Source: Agelaius tricolor
Lineage: Eukaryota; Chordata; Aves; Passeriformes; Icteridae
Assembly: GCA_023055355.1 (NCBI GenBank)
Contig: JALJCS010000012.1
Location: 13,056,501 to 13,120,500 of the forward strand
Direction: 5' to 3'
DNA length: 64,000 bases
The translations under genes and the position numbers were made by a program. Of the stretch, positions 35,281-49,900 are shown piece by piece. The notes beneath the pieces are model-generated. The model was not told where the DNA came from. It worked only from the letters and a program-made list of their open reading frames with translations, and did not search any database. Within the stretch, counting starts at the first letter, position 1, and every line of letters begins with the position of its first letter.

Positions 35281-36280
35281 TTGTGTAATTCCTTAGTGTC
35301 TCGTGCTCAGATAACAAATAACTGGCAAAGAACAGCCCAAAAAAGGAACAGAAGGGAAGCCAACACGGGGTGGGGCATTTTATAATGGGGCTGTATTTTG
35401 GAACCAGGCAGGTACAAACTCCTTAACTGGGAGACTGCTCAAGTAAATTAGGATGTGCATTGAACTGGCTCTTTGAAGAGTATTTCCTGTCCCATCTACC
35501 ACAGAGGGAAGAGGTCCCTTCCTGCTTCTCTGATCCAGCGAGAGACAAAGTTTTGTACCTTGCTTAAGACACCCAGTAAAGAGCTCTGTTATTTTTTCAG
35601 CTAAAAACTCAAAAGAAGGTGCATGCTTACAAATGCCAGTTGCACTGCTGAACTTTGTGAAAGGCTTGCTTGAAACTGCTTAAAACACCAACTTCAACCC
35701 ATATAAAATATCAGCTCTTCAGCATTTACTCCTAAAGCTTATACAGCTGGGACTTTGACCTTAGTGGAGCAGATGGTGTACATGGCTTAGCATGTATTTC
35801 CAGGATCCACAAAAATGAAAAGCACACAACCATATGAACTTTTTTATTATTACTCCTTGTGGCATCAGTGGTTGGTTAGGGAGAAAAACAAGACCTAAAG
35901 ATTCAAATTTTCTAGACATTTTGGGGGTGTCCTAAAATACATACTGCAGACTATAAAACCATTCTTTACATTTGATGAATACACTTAGAAGTGACCATCT
36001 GGAAATTATCAAAATTCACAGGAACTAGAAAATATATATATACACAGTGTGGTTTCATTATTCCCCACACTCCCACATTAACTCCCATCTTTAGAAAGAC
36101 AGAACTGCTCATTTATTTATTTTTAAAATTCTTGAGCAGATTAAACTCTTAGAGAGGATGACTAGAAGAAAAACATAATGAACCAAAGTGGACAATAGGG
36201 CTTTTCTACTCTTGGCCATCTCCTCCCCCTTCCTGTACCGTGTCCCTGTTACCAAATACCAGTCCCAATGCACTGGACAG

Positions 36281-36360
36281 AGGCTGTCCCCAAATGCCAC
36301 TGTCCCCATGCCCTGGGTACAGGCTGTCCCCAAATGCCACTGTCCCCATGCCCTGGGTAC
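36281..36360. repeat. Tandem duplication, 40-bp unit, two identical copies
   Basis: Two adjacent, identical 40-bp copies begin AGGCTGTCCCCAAATGCCAC and end CCCTGGGTAC. A decayed partial third copy may lie just upstream (36255-36280), and AGGCTG continues at 36361. Identity suggests recent or copy-number-variable sequence. Confidence 0.95.
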
Positions 36361-39300
36361 AGGCTGACACCATCATCCCAGTGAGCTCAGTCTGACACTT
36401 TGCTGATAAACCTCCAGCAATCTGTGGCCTAATGAAGGCTCTGCTTTTTCTCCCTCTAATTATCACATCTTTATTGACATGCAATGGGAGGCATGACTCA
36501 ACCTCCCCACTCCACAGCTCTCCTAAGCCTTTTTTCTTTCTACTGAGGTTTACAAAATGCCTGGCACTATTGCAAAACATCAGCTAAGCCAGTGAAAAGT
36601 ATAATTTCAGTTTGGGGCTGTCTTTTACTGGAATGAAAAAAAAGACCAACAGTTTTCACACAATTACCTTAGGCCTGTGGGGATTGATTCATTAAAAAAT
36701 AACTTTGTGGCTTCCATGGTTTGATGCCAGTAGAATCATTAAAATAATGTGTCTTATATTTCTTAATATGAGAATTCTCATTAACATGATACATCCACTA
36801 TTACCATATTCATCTCAAATTCAGTGCCAACAATTTCCAGAGTGACTTCCCATATAAAAAGGGTGATTGGAGAACTAATAATTGAAACAGACATTAACGA
36901 AGACAGTTTGATTATTAATAACCAACCTGGGCACCTTCCTATGGTAGTTTAAGCATGAATTGATTTTCTACCTGTAACATGTATTTTTCTATGAAACTTT
37001 GAAAATAAATCAAGAAAAGCCAAAACAGATACTGTAGGTCAAAGTGTATGAAAAAAGTTTTTTCCTACTTTTATTTTACTCTTTAAAGGAAGACTGAGTA
37101 TTTCAGGTAGTGTACACCGAGTAGCTTTGCTTAAGACACTGTCTCAAGGTTCTGTAAATTTTTAACAGTGCCCTTTATAAATGTTTCAGGGCTATAGAAA
37201 TGAGACAGGCCTATAAGAAGTTTAATGGGTCCCTGTTTAGCCATTTGTAATGGGGATTTAACTGCTTTGTTTGTGAGCTTCAGCCAAGAAAACAGATTAC
37301 CTTCATCAAGTACTAATACTCCAGAGTCAATCTAAACTCTGCTCAGCTATGGAAAGGTATCATGGGATGTCAATAAGTATTATAAACACTAATCCAGCAA
37401 ACCTGTCAGCTGCTTTATAAAAAATATTATATCTAAATTCAAGCTCCAAGTTCAATACTGCTCTTCCATGTCCAAAGCCTTTAAAACATCGTGATGGATC
37501 ATCAGAGACACATTTCAAAACATTCCAGTCATAATTTAAACCCTTGCAGGGAAAGTGATGTTCTCTCAGCAGTAGCAAGATAAAGGCATGCATTAAAGAT
37601 TAACTAAAATAACAATTTTAAGGCCACAGAAATGACATCATATCCACCATTTCCATCAAAACAACTTCCTCCCCATATTTGTTGTGTCCAGCTCACAGGA
37701 ATGAAGCTGCTGCCAGCAGAGAGTAGAACCACAGCTCAGCCCAGCCAGAGCATCCATGGGCAAGTCCATGCAGGATTTATTGACACGACTCCCTGTGAGC
37801 CCCCTTGACTTTGCTACAATCAAATCTTAGATAACAGTACATGGGAGTCCAGAACAAAAGTCTGGCCCAGCCTCCTCTCCAGATCTACTTGCACAAGGAC
37901 AGAGACTGTGCTTTGCTCCTGCACACCCTGGCAAAGCCAGAGCTGGCTGCAAGGACAGCTGGTGCAGGATGCACTCAGAGCCTGTGCTCCAGAGGGGAGA
38001 GAGGGACAGAAACCCTGGAGCAGCACAAGTCAAGCCAGTTTTACCCACAGGACCCTTCCAGCAGCAATCATCTCACCCCTGCTTTTGCCTTGTGGACTAC
38101 AAATTCCCATTTCTCCTTCAAAAGTTGTTTTTCCATAACCCAAGCAGAGGAATGGTTCATAGCCAGCAATCTTATCTTTTACTGGCACAGCTAATCCATG
38201 TGGGATGAGAGAGGAGCTCGGGGCTGGTAGCAAGCTGCAGCAGCACCTCTGCCAGCCAGGAGTGCTCCTGGCACAAGCTCCATGGGCAGCCTTTGCTGAG
38301 GTGCTGCTGGGGCACAGCATCAGCCTCTGGAGCAGCTGAGCAACCTGGCCCAGCAAAACACTTGAGCTCACCTTGTTTTCTCATTGACTCCAGACAGACA
38401 GCAAATGTGCCTTAGCAGTCTTTTAGACCAGGGACAACATCACTGTGCTCTGGCAGATGGAGCCCAGCCAAAGAAATTCTGCAGTGCTGCTGCCTGACAC
38501 AAGCAGAAATACCCTTTCTTCAGAGCTTTCAATCTAGTACCTTTTATGACCATTAAAGAAAAACTTAAAATAAAAAATGGGAAGCAACATCTCACAGGCT
38601 TTATCCTTCAGTTCCACCTCTTTGCCAAAAATAATGACTTACTAAATATTTGTAATGGCATTGTCATTTTCCTAAAACAAGCTCTGTTCTCAAAAACTTT
38701 GGGAAGCTATAGCAGGCTGCTGTAATATAACTGTCGTACTTAATACACATTGTGTGCTTGGTAGTAAATATTCCTATGAAGAGGAATGTTTAGTGAAGAA
38801 AAAAATCATAAGAGTTATATATGATTGGCATATGGAAAATATAAACAGAACACCATTTGCATAAGAGTACATTAGGAGAATTTCTTTTATGTTTATTCAA
38901 CAAATGTTTCCTAAAAGGTTTTCCTCCAAACCAAGCAATTTAATTTTCTTTTTAATGTTATTCTCAGTGGTTATAAACTTAATTAGCTTCTTAAGCTTCA
39001 CATTTATTTGCATTTGAGATAAATGTAATTTCTTCTTGGTATAACTTTTTGAAATCAAAATATGGACTAAAAAGGTGCAAGTTTGATTAGTGGAACAGAT
39101 ACTGTAGCAAGTAATCATAGCAATGAGATGTTAATTGGTGTCTGGGTGGTTCTATTCATAGCAACAATAGGCCATAATAACACCCGGTGTCCTCTACTGT
39201 TCAACACTATTTTGCCTTCTCATTTATCATACTGACAATTATATTGTTCTCGAATTTCCTGCCTGTCTTAACAACAGAAAGGTATATAAAATGAGTCAGG

Positions 39301-40860
39301 CATCTGTGATTTTTTTGAGGCAGATGAAATCAGAAGGAATGTGCTGTAGTTTAACTCCTCTTTCTTTCTGGAAGTTCGCAGCCTGAAACAAGTCTAATCT
39401 TTTTTCCCACAAATAAATTATAAAAGAATACTTTTAAAGCTGCATTTGGGTAGGTTTTTTTCCTCTCCTGAAAATTGTGCTCCATTATTATTGTGCTCTG
39501 TATGTCCCCTAACAGACCTAGGGATTGCAGTGGTACTTCACCCAAGAGAAAAGGGATCAGGATGTGTCCCAGGGATACTCCTGCTCCCCTTCAAACTATG
39601 CACAGTGAAGGACATTTGGGGCATGACACAAAATCTCCATCCACCAGCCTAACTGCTTCTACTTTTGCTTCTCTCTGGCTGCATTTTCCACCCCATCACA
39701 TTTTCTTTATTTGAGCAGAAAGGTTTCCACTGTTGAGTTTCTCTGGTTAGAAACTCAACTAGTAGGACTCCTAAATTTAGTTGATTTTCAATTAGACATC
39801 AAACCATCATTCATGCTTTAAAGCTTAAGCACATAGGCAGAACAGGTATCCATGCTTGATTTCTACCCAGTTTTGTGGGTCCAACAGCAACATCATTCAT
39901 TCCAGGTGGTCCCAGGAGCACAGGGGAAACATTTGTCCATGGGTTCACGTGAGCAGACAGGTCAAACCATAGACAGCTCTGAGAAGGACAGCAAGGGCAG
40001 AATGAAGAAATCCAAGAGCCCAGGAAAGCAGCACCCATGCTGCAGTTGCTCCTTCATTGATATTGTATACTTTAATTTTTCACTCATTATTTTAAGCTGA
40101 ATGTTACTTCTTTCTTTCTTTTCCTTCACTTCCATCGTCAGAGTTTCCAATTATGTGGTCAAGTTTATGCTCAACTACTTTAATTCCTAGTTCCCCTTGC
40201 CTGATATTTGTACTATTTATCTCAAAAAAGCAGATTTCTTCATTTAGGTAATTTCATTTCATTGACAGTTCTGTTTTTCTCTTCCTAGCAGAAATCTGGG
40301 ATTCACATTAACTTACCTTCCTTGCCATTTTCTGCTAATAGCATTTCCCTCAGTAAGCCACCCATACCTCTGGGTCAGAAGCCTTTTCCATTTCCCCTCA
40401 GAATTTTGCTATTTAATTTATCTGAACATCTGCTAATTTTGAGTTGTACTTCATAGATAGCAAGTCGTGGGAGAAAGCAGCAAGTTACTGAAATCCAGAA
40501 AAATACACATTTGGGAGAGAAAAAGGACAGTCTTGCAGCTTATTTCAACTTCATGAAACAGAAGCCAACTTTACATTTAAGAAAATAATAACCCACTTTA
40601 TGCTGTAATGTGCATAGTGTTTGCTTAAGACATGCAGACCATGAAATTGTACTAAGGGCTGTGTTAGGAACTTAGTGATGAAACCACAAGTTCCTTCTTC
40701 TTTTTAATGGCACACATCATTTTGCTGGATTTAAACGTTTCCCTTCATTCTGAAAGTTCTGCTTTCATTCTATACACAGTGAGATACATCCAAAGCATTA
40801 ACTGGCCCATTAGACAATGCACCTTATTTGACTGCCAGACAGGGAAAATTAAACTAATAG
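36361..40860. other. Gene desert interval, no gene seen
   Basis: Unique sequence with a moderately GC-rich stretch (37680-38400) whose open frames lack recognisable domains. AT-rich patches with homeodomain-type cores occur at 36760-36980 and 39080-39200. No gene, RNA gene or mobile element was recognised. Confidence 0.5.
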
Positions 40861-40861
40861 A

Positions 40862-40941
40862 AACGTATTAGTATTATATAATACTATACGTTATATATAA
40901 TATAATAGTATTATATAGTATTATAACGTATTATATTAAAA
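40862..40941. repeat. AT-rich palindromic cluster
   Basis: The segment is almost purely A/T and contains the perfect palindrome AGTATTATATAATACT (from 40870), flanked by AACGTATT and TATACGTT. A second, related copy with AGTATTATATAGTATT and AACGTATTATATT follows. It can fold into hairpin or cruciform structures. Confidence 0.85.
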
Positions 40942-43900
40942 ATAAACATAATAGAAAAGGAGAGGACAGACATTATCTCAAAAAGTTTTGAGTAGATGAA
41001 GTCTGCTTATCAAGAGTTCCATAAGTTGCCCTTCCAGTTCACTACATGGCCACACTTCACAAACTCTTCCCACGAGCACTTTGTCCTTAAATAAACAACC
41101 CTAGGCAGATAAATGAGAGTTCCTGCACAGAAATCCAGTGGCAAGTCACTGATGCCTTTATCAGAAAAGCAACCTTCAGTGCTGCTGGAAATATCAAGCT
41201 CAGAGACAACTCCAATTTGATACTTTTATTTCTCTTCAATAAATAAAATGGTGGGTGATAAATGGGTTTTAGATATTTTTGTCCAACTTGTATATCAAGG
41301 ATCCATACTCTCCTCATGGCTGCTCAGCTCCAACATATTCCAAACCCAGTGTCACCCAGACCATAAAACCACCTTAATCTCCTAAATAAAGGAACAATTG
41401 ACCTAAGGTAGCTTTCATCACTTCTGTGAACTGCCTGGAAGCAAACAACTCCAGCATGTAAAACAGGTTCCTGATCCTCTGAAATTGATTGAATAAAACA
41501 ATTACAATCAATTAACACTCTTCAAAGTGTTGCTGCAATCCAAAGAATGAAATCAGCCTGATGACCTTTAGCATTAAGACATGCCTGAACATTTACATAT
41601 TAAGTTCATATTTAAAAAAAGAAATAACCTTCTATTACTGCAAGCTCTGATCCTAAGCTGATGTGAATAAATAAACATGAATATATTGAAACAACAGGGA
41701 GTTCAGAAACTTCAACCAGCTGAGAATGGAGCACTCCAAATGCTTCAAGAGAAAAGTGCCTCAAAGGAATAACTGAGTATTTAACATAAGAAAAAGTGAA
41801 AAATGAGACACTGAACTACAACTGCACTATGAAAAAATGTGGTAAAAAATATTATGTAAATATTGTAAGACCATGAAAAGATGGACAACAGATTCAGCTT
41901 CTATACACCCAATGTTCCTCATCAGAAACCCTTAAGAGCAGGGAGGGTTCCTTGATTTTAAGGAATGTGAATTGAATCTTAACTTCTTCCATATAAGCAA
42001 TTTCTAAATAGTTTCACACACACATATTCAGAGTAAAGTGATCAGTTTGATTACAGCTGCTCCCAGGAACTTACTGCTCTTCCTTGATGACCTCTGTTGA
42101 TAAATGTGCTGACTAAATTTAATCTGATTTTTTATTTTTGTTTACTAAAATCAGGTAATAGCTTAGCATAAACCTTTCTCTATACCAAAAAGTTAACTTT
42201 TTAAACTTGTTTCAAAAATACCTCCTTTCAGAATAGTATAAACAATTTCTTTAGAAATTTAACACACATTGTGTTGCCTTAAATACTATTTTCACTTGCT
42301 TCCACATTTTGTATGCATTGCACAAGAGATTATTAAGGAGCCACTGAATTATTTCAAGGTTACCAAGGCTCTCATGTCCATCCCATCATTGCAGAGTACA
42401 AATTCCCACATAATTTATAGTTCTGTGACTGATTATACAAGGCATAAGGATCTAAAAGTTATTCAGTTATTAACAACTTAAAAGTCTGGCTTAACTCTCT
42501 GATGAGAGGCCAAAGCAGAGACACCTGGCTGTACAGAAAGTGTTTTACATGCAAATTTCTGTGACATTTTCAGCACCAAAGTGAAAAAAACAAAACATGG
42601 AGTTTTCAATCGTGCATGGAAAGGTTGTTTGACTATGTCTAAATCTTGCAGAGCCACATGAGGGAATTTTACCTCAGATGTTGCATTGCCTGTCATTTAC
42701 AGCAGTGAATACTGCAGATTCATCAGAAAGAGGGTTAAAGAAAAAATTGGAAATAATAGCATCTCACTGGTTGGATCACAATGACCAATTTCACTTGCAT
42801 GTCTGGTAACCTCCAAGACAGAAGTGTCAGCATTCATTAGCTGTTTATGACAAAAGAATGTTTCTCCAGTACTGTAACAACATGGAACATATTTCATCTC
42901 TTCCTTGCAGAAAAGGGCATTCGTAGTCTTGCAATGTGAACAGTAGGAAAGACTTGCATAACTCAATCTTGTTTTATTTAAGAGTATGTTGGAATTGAAA
43001 GGTAGAGGGTAACATGGAAAGAGTGATTCTGATTGCACACTGTCTCCAAAAATGAAGCATTTCACTCTGGATTAGATATATAATCTCACCCAAGATTTAT
43101 GAGGGTGACTGACTGTGGAGAGGCAGGGCTGAGTCAACACTGTTTCACTGGAGGCCTCTGTATCTGTAGGTTAGACAATGCTTGCTCACAGTATAGTGGC
43201 AAAAATACCATTATTGCTCAGAGGATGGATGTGTCAGGGCTGGCTGAAAAGATGCTCATTTCTGTTCCCTTCCTACAATCAAAACCGAGAGCCTCACAAA
43301 TAGCATCTGCTGCTTTCCAATTGTTTTCTGTCTCTCTTTGGGCACAAATTAAGGATGTGTGTCATATTTCATACCTGCACAAGCACATTACCTACCTACA
43401 GGTCAGTGCAGCCTTACACCAGCAGCACCCATCTGTATAGACATCATAGTATAGACAATCATACAGCCTTACACCAGCAGCACTCATCTGTGTGATCAGC
43501 AGGAACCAGAGCCTCCCACCAAATGCTCCAGCTGCTCCAGAGAGACGATTGCTGCTGCCTTCTCTCACCCAGGGGCTGCCAGCTCCAGCCCAGGAAGGAC
43601 ACCCCACAACGCTTGTCTGGGCCTTCTCAAGGCAGCCAGCGAGGGGGATCACTTTTCCAGGAGCACAAAGGGAAGAATCTGTCTGTCCCTCGAGCAGGAT
43701 GCAGGAGGAGGCGGAGGGCACTGGGCTCCGCACGCAGAGCGCTCCAGGCAGGCAGCATGGGTCCCAGCCACAGAGAGGCACTCAGAGTTCAGGAGTCAGC
43801 TGAGGGTCAGTGCACAGAGTATAAAGGATGTTACACTTTGCAAGAACCAGTTTCTGTGCTGGAGCCAAAGAGGAGAACAAAGCTACAGTAACCAAGATCA

Positions 43901-46900
43901 ATTTACTCTGAGTGGGGTATTCACAAGGGAGAAGGGATTGTAGTAATGTGCATTAGTAAGCTGCAAGTATCTTATTAAACTAAGCCTTCCCCAATTGTCC
44001 CTTTGTAGTCAAGCCATCCAGCTCCTGCACTTAATACCAACTGAGTTGTCTTAATATGACCTTTTATTAGCTTAAAATCTCTTTCAAAGTATCACAAATG
44101 TGCTACAAGAGAAATACACAGGCTGCCAAGCAGGGCTGAGCAAGGGGAATGGTGGATCTGCCACTTCCCCAAAGTATGTGACACAGTTAGTAAACCCAAT
44201 GTTTACAGACCCAAGCTGCAAAATTCCAGGTCTCCCCTCCTCCCTAAGATCTAAGAGCGTCTCTCTGCTGAAAGACCAATTGATCCAGTGTTTGGATGTG
44301 ATCAGTGCAGTTATACTGCAAAGGCACAATGGATATATCTGCACGAAGCTCACGGAAGGAAAAGTTTATGAACCAATCTTCACGTGCTACAAAAGGTTTT
44401 GGCCATGTGAAGAAGACTGAATATGTACAGTACAGTATTTCTCTATATCTCAGCAGAGATGTGGTGAAGGTTCCACCTGGAATGTTTCACACTTGCAAAG
44501 TAAGCCCTCAAAAACATTTCCTATAAGATTTAACACGTACAAAAATTACTTATCCTACAGGAAAAAAAATGGATTTATGCCATTGCCTGCAATATTTAGT
44601 ACTGTTCCAAACACTGTTAGACAATTTTATTTATTTTACTGACATATGATCCAGTAACCCTTACTCTATAGGGAGATAAAAAGTAAATTAATAGTGATCT
44701 AGAAAACCATCTTTGAAGATTCATGTCTCTCAGAGCTTTTAAAATTACTGATCAAATTTTGTATAGAAAGAGTTTAAGTTCTTGTTTCCAATATTAGCTT
44801 AAATTTGTGATGAAACAAAAATATTCCTGAGCTCTCCTCAAAGTTAAAATTACTTGTGCTGAAGTTCAAGCTTTACTCAATTACAAGAAATACTTCAGTT
44901 AGTGTATAAAGAAATGTCAGCAAGATTAATGGCAAGCAAGTACTAAAGATTTGTTATCAGGTTATCACTGCTCACAGTGCACATCTCTTGTCACTGACTG
45001 TTCAGTTTGCATCTTAAACTGTCCCTGCCTTTTTCAGTAAGTTAAAGAAGACACTTGCATGATAAAAAAATTTCTGTCATTATCTTATTTAATAATTATT
45101 GACGTTAATCTTACTCTATAGACATGTGCACACTTTTTGCACTTGTGTTAACCTGAAATGAATAAGTTGCAAGACCCTGTATGTGCCTTGTTGTTTGCAC
45201 AGTATCACTTAAAATAAGGCTGAAAAATTATTTACAGAGGGAAAATTCTGCAACATATGACACATCTGTTGTAAGCTAAGTTTTCTGTGTAAGCTGCAAC
45301 TATGACAATGAGGTTCCTTGCATTGCACTAAAATTTCCTGTCATTACTGACACTTCACGTGATGCAATTCAATGCAATGCACGCTTCTTTTGTCCTAAGC
45401 ATGTACATGCCTAAGTAGCACTAAACACAGAGGAAAGCTGCAGTGAACTTTACAGCCTCACCATGGTAAAAGATAAATTCTGCCACTTCAGCACTGAGCT
45501 GGAAATCACCCACAGGACTGCTGCTCCAACCTCAGGTCTTGGGGGCTGTGTTTCATTCCCACATGCCTTCCAGCACTTGCCCTCGCTACCACCTCATTTC
45601 AAAATAAACGATGCCATCTAGAAAGGCAATAGACCCAAAGTGGCTTCTCACACTGGTAATTCTTAGTACCAGTTCCTGGGGAAAGGAAACCTTCAGTGGA
45701 GAGAAGTAAAAGCCCTTTGTCACCTTTGGATGAGGAACGTACAGAGAAGTGGCAGAGCAGTACTCTCTTCCCCTCTCTGGGCAGTTCATGTTCCAGGCCA
45801 CTCCTCTACCTCCTCCAAACTCACCACAACAGTTTGTAACAGATGAGAGACTAAAATATTTATTTATAGTTTTAACTAATTTATACTCTGCAGTTGCATA
45901 TGTCATATTATATTTTATGCAGTAAGGCACTTTGAACTAAAAATTAACATTTGACAGGGCCAGAGCTGCTGAAGTGACATGAATAAAAGCAGAGTTTCCT
46001 CAGTAAATCTAATTCAAGCTTCCACAACTTCTAGACAAAGATTTCTCAAACTGCTGGTACATTACAGTACCCTAAAAGACAGAACACTTCAAGAAAAATT
46101 AATCATTATAAAAGACATTGACATGGTATAAAAACACATTACTTTTGCTGGTATAAGAGCACAGTCAGCTGCTTCACCTCCAAACACTTCACTAATGAAG
46201 ATACCTAACAGTGTTTGAAGCCCTTACAACAAAACACTCTGCCAACACAGAATGTCCCAATTTTCACCTTCTGGAGAGAAAATCAGGTCATCAAATCAAC
46301 TTCTGAAGACGATCTCAGCTGAGGGAAAGCCAATCCTCATACCCTATAGAGTGGAAAAGTCAAGGATCTGGAGCCAAGGGACCGCAGGGAAGCTCCTGCC
46401 CGAAGGATGCAGCAGCACAGCCCAGGGGCTCCTGCACCCACCCTGCCACGCTGGCCTCAGCCCTGCAGCAGGGACAGAGCCAGCAGAAAAGGTCCCACTT
46501 GGCTCCTCTGGGGCTGTTCCACTGGAAAAGCTGCTGCACAGGGGTTTTGTATCTTTGATGGACCAGGACAGAGCAGAGTGTGGCGTACATTATCAGAGGA
46601 CTGTGTTTGCCCACTTAATTCAGCTGTTTGGCACACTACTGAATCTGCCCAAAACAGTCATGCTTATGAAAAGAAATCTGCAGCAATTTACGCTCCTGGC
46701 TCATACAACTGAGATCAGTCCTACCTAGTGAACTAGAAAAACAAAACCTAAATGATTGCTTTGCATCTATAAAAAACTTTCTTATTTCATAATAGATAAA
46801 CTAAATGCTTCTTGAGTAAAGAAAAATATGATAAAAACAATCTATCGCTAATTAAATCCAATATATAAAATTATGTTGGAATAAAGGCTATCACTTTTTT

Positions 46901-49900
46901 AATAAACTAAGAATAGCTGTAATAAGCACACATATTTCTGATAATCTCAATGAATGAATAAAATGCAATAAAAAATTTAAGGAACGTGTTTTTCTATAGA
47001 AAGCTCTACACTCTTAGCCATCAACTATTCAGTTAATTCAGATAAGTCAAAGAAGTTTTCATTATATGAATAAATTGACAATTTTTTCAGCACCTGTATA
47101 ATAATGCCATGTAAATTACAGGCACTAAATAGAAAACACTACAAGGAACAGTGATGGTATCATATACCATAATTCCAACAGCTCCTAAATTGGGAAACAA
47201 AGGATAATCTATATTTTCTGAATTCCAATCTACTAAGATCATAATGTTATAAAGGTTTTGCAACTATTGCCTAAGATACAATTTTAAATTCTAAACTGCT
47301 CACATTTTTACTTCGGAATTCACCTCATTCATTGAAATGTTACCTCAGCATCTATTACGGCTTTGCCTTGAGCAAGGAATTATTGGGCTTTTTGTTTTAT
47401 TTTGTTTTTCATTTTTACATTTAAAAGCTGTCTGCTTCTAAAATGAAGCTATTTAATCCCTTGTCATCACATGGTCATAAAAATTGCAGGCAGACAGAAG
47501 TTAGCAGTGGCTGCTTCACAGGCCCCACAGCAATGCATGGTAACAGATTTTCAAAGCAGTTCAAAGAGTCCAGTTTCCATCTGTGTTTGGTGAAGGGTGC
47601 AAAAACCTTGGGGCCATCTGAAAACTCTGCTTCATCTCTAACACTTGGAATAACAAAGGTGTTATTTTTCAAAGCCACAGTCTCCCCTCCTGGGGTGGCT
47701 CTGGAGATACAGTTCAGGGAAGGTGGGAAACTTCAGAGTAGATATTCTCCTTCTAGACTTTGCCTCCTTCAGGGAGTTCTTTTGAGGATGGCACAATGGT
47801 GGCCTATATAACATGGGTTACTGCCAGCAGAGGCCAACAGTTAATGAACCCTACAGACAAATTCTTTTCTCTGATTTCAGTACAAAAATCTACAGGAAAA
47901 CAGCCTCGACGTTCTCCCTACACACCCTTCTCCTCAAGCCCAGGAGTGTTATTTGATCAAAAGAAAGTAGAGGGTGCTCTACACCCATTGTACAACCCAA
48001 AATCGTGCAGTGCAACAACACAGGTATCCATTGCACCCAGCTCAGCCAGCTCACAAAACAAAACAAAACAAAATGAAAGCAACAAGAAAGAGGATGATCA
48101 GTTTGCCTTCCTCATGATAAATAGCCAGTTGCTAACCTGCACTTCATTTTCATACATAGGGCAAGTGCTTCTCTGATGTTTATTTCCACTATGCAGTTGT
48201 ACAAAGTATAAAAAAAAAAAAAGAGGAAAAGAAAAAAAATCACCAACAACTTGCCATTTATTTGCTAGGCATTGGATATAATATTCCTCTAGTAACCAAT
48301 TGCTGTTGCATTTCTTGTGAGCTGGTATCACACAAACACACACTAGAACACAGATAAGGAGAACAAGTTGATGGGAAAACATCAGTAAAAAGGCAAAAGG
48401 CCCTATTAGGCAAAAGAGCCTGATAATCTCTTGAGTTCTCCCTAAAATAAAGGTTCTGGACAATAAAGGCTTTTGAACTAAAAAATTCTGTCTAGATGTT
48501 CACTTCCATTCAAATCAAAGCTTCAGTACATTCACATTAACTTTAATGGGCATTGACCCAGCTCACTTCCAGACCAGCCAATGTGTTTGTGGCCAGGATA
48601 ATTTCATGACACTGACAGGAGTGTACTCCTATTTAATGCAGAATTTCTGTTAGCAAGAGAGATGTTTTATATGGAGGAGCTGGGTGAATGGTTTTGAATT
48701 CTGTAATCCTCTGGGATGCATGCCTTAAAACATACATCCTCAAGAGAAATTGCTTGGTTTTCAAAGATGTATTTACCCCTAGGTAACTTATTTGGTGATA
48801 TCTACTACAGCAAGACTTTCTTACAGTTTTGAAGTTAACCTTCTTGACTAGCTCAGCTTCTGAAACTGGATACATCTCCAATATGCCCCCCCATGCTTCC
48901 CCCAAGACTCCTTCTTCCCTCTCCTAAAGACAACACGATCATTTTCTAGCCCTTTCACATTAGTGTTATGCAAATCATTTCAGTGGAAATAAACCAACAC
49001 AAAATCAGCATGAAGGAGCTCTGTTCCAAGGTCCCTGCCTCTCTTGCAGCACTGGGATTGGTGGGTGGGAGGGCAGAGGATGGCTCCTTTTGGGGAGGAG
49101 GTGTAATGCACCATCTGTTCCCACTGCTGGTAGGAATCAAAGTAGAAGAGAGCACAACCACTGTACACTCACACCACCTCTTCAAGAGCTCACTGCTTAT
49201 TTTCCATGTTTTAATGAAATTCCATGCCTACCACTGCCCACAGGGTTCCACATTTATTCACAGGCATTTCTTTCTTTGTTGCAAGGCTCCAGGCCCCCTC
49301 TCTTTGTTCAAAGCTTCTCTCTCAGGGCAATCTCTACACTGGCTCCTATCATGTTGCTTCCTCTTTGACGTCATTGTAGGCAAGAGTCAGGAAAAAGGTT
49401 AGTCTTAAATCTTACAGTAAAGATCCATTCCTTTGAGATCAAGCATTATTTCTTCACAGTTTTATCATTACCTCTATGCCTTGAGTAATGTTTAAATCAG
49501 AGTCAGAAGGATCAAGTTGGAAACCAAAAAATAGTTTCCTCCTTTTGGTTTGTGCTTTGTTGCCTTTATATTAATTATTCTATTGTTCTGAGTAATTTAA
49601 AATTGAAATGCAGTGAGCAGTGGGTTACATTAATTCTGATCTCTGAATAAAGATGGTTGGTTTTGGCAGAAGACTTGCCAAGGCACTGGAAGGTTTAGAA
49701 GGCACGTGGAGGATGGCACGAGTTGGCTTAGCAGAAGGTAGGGCTATTCTTTCTGCTTTTTTAGAACTCCTTGGTGTTATGGCACATCCTATTTGATGTA
49801 TAGGAATTGCTGGGGAATGGGAAGCAGAGACATTTTTGGTGGGAAGGGAAGCACTTTGAAGTCATGCATTGTTCTGTCTCTTCTAGCTCCTGCACACTTC

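Noticed and set aside
43392..43891. Overlapping open frames of 100-130 codons in a GC-richer patch
   Set aside because: Frames are open on both strands, have no recognisable domain, and no consistent splice structure was found.
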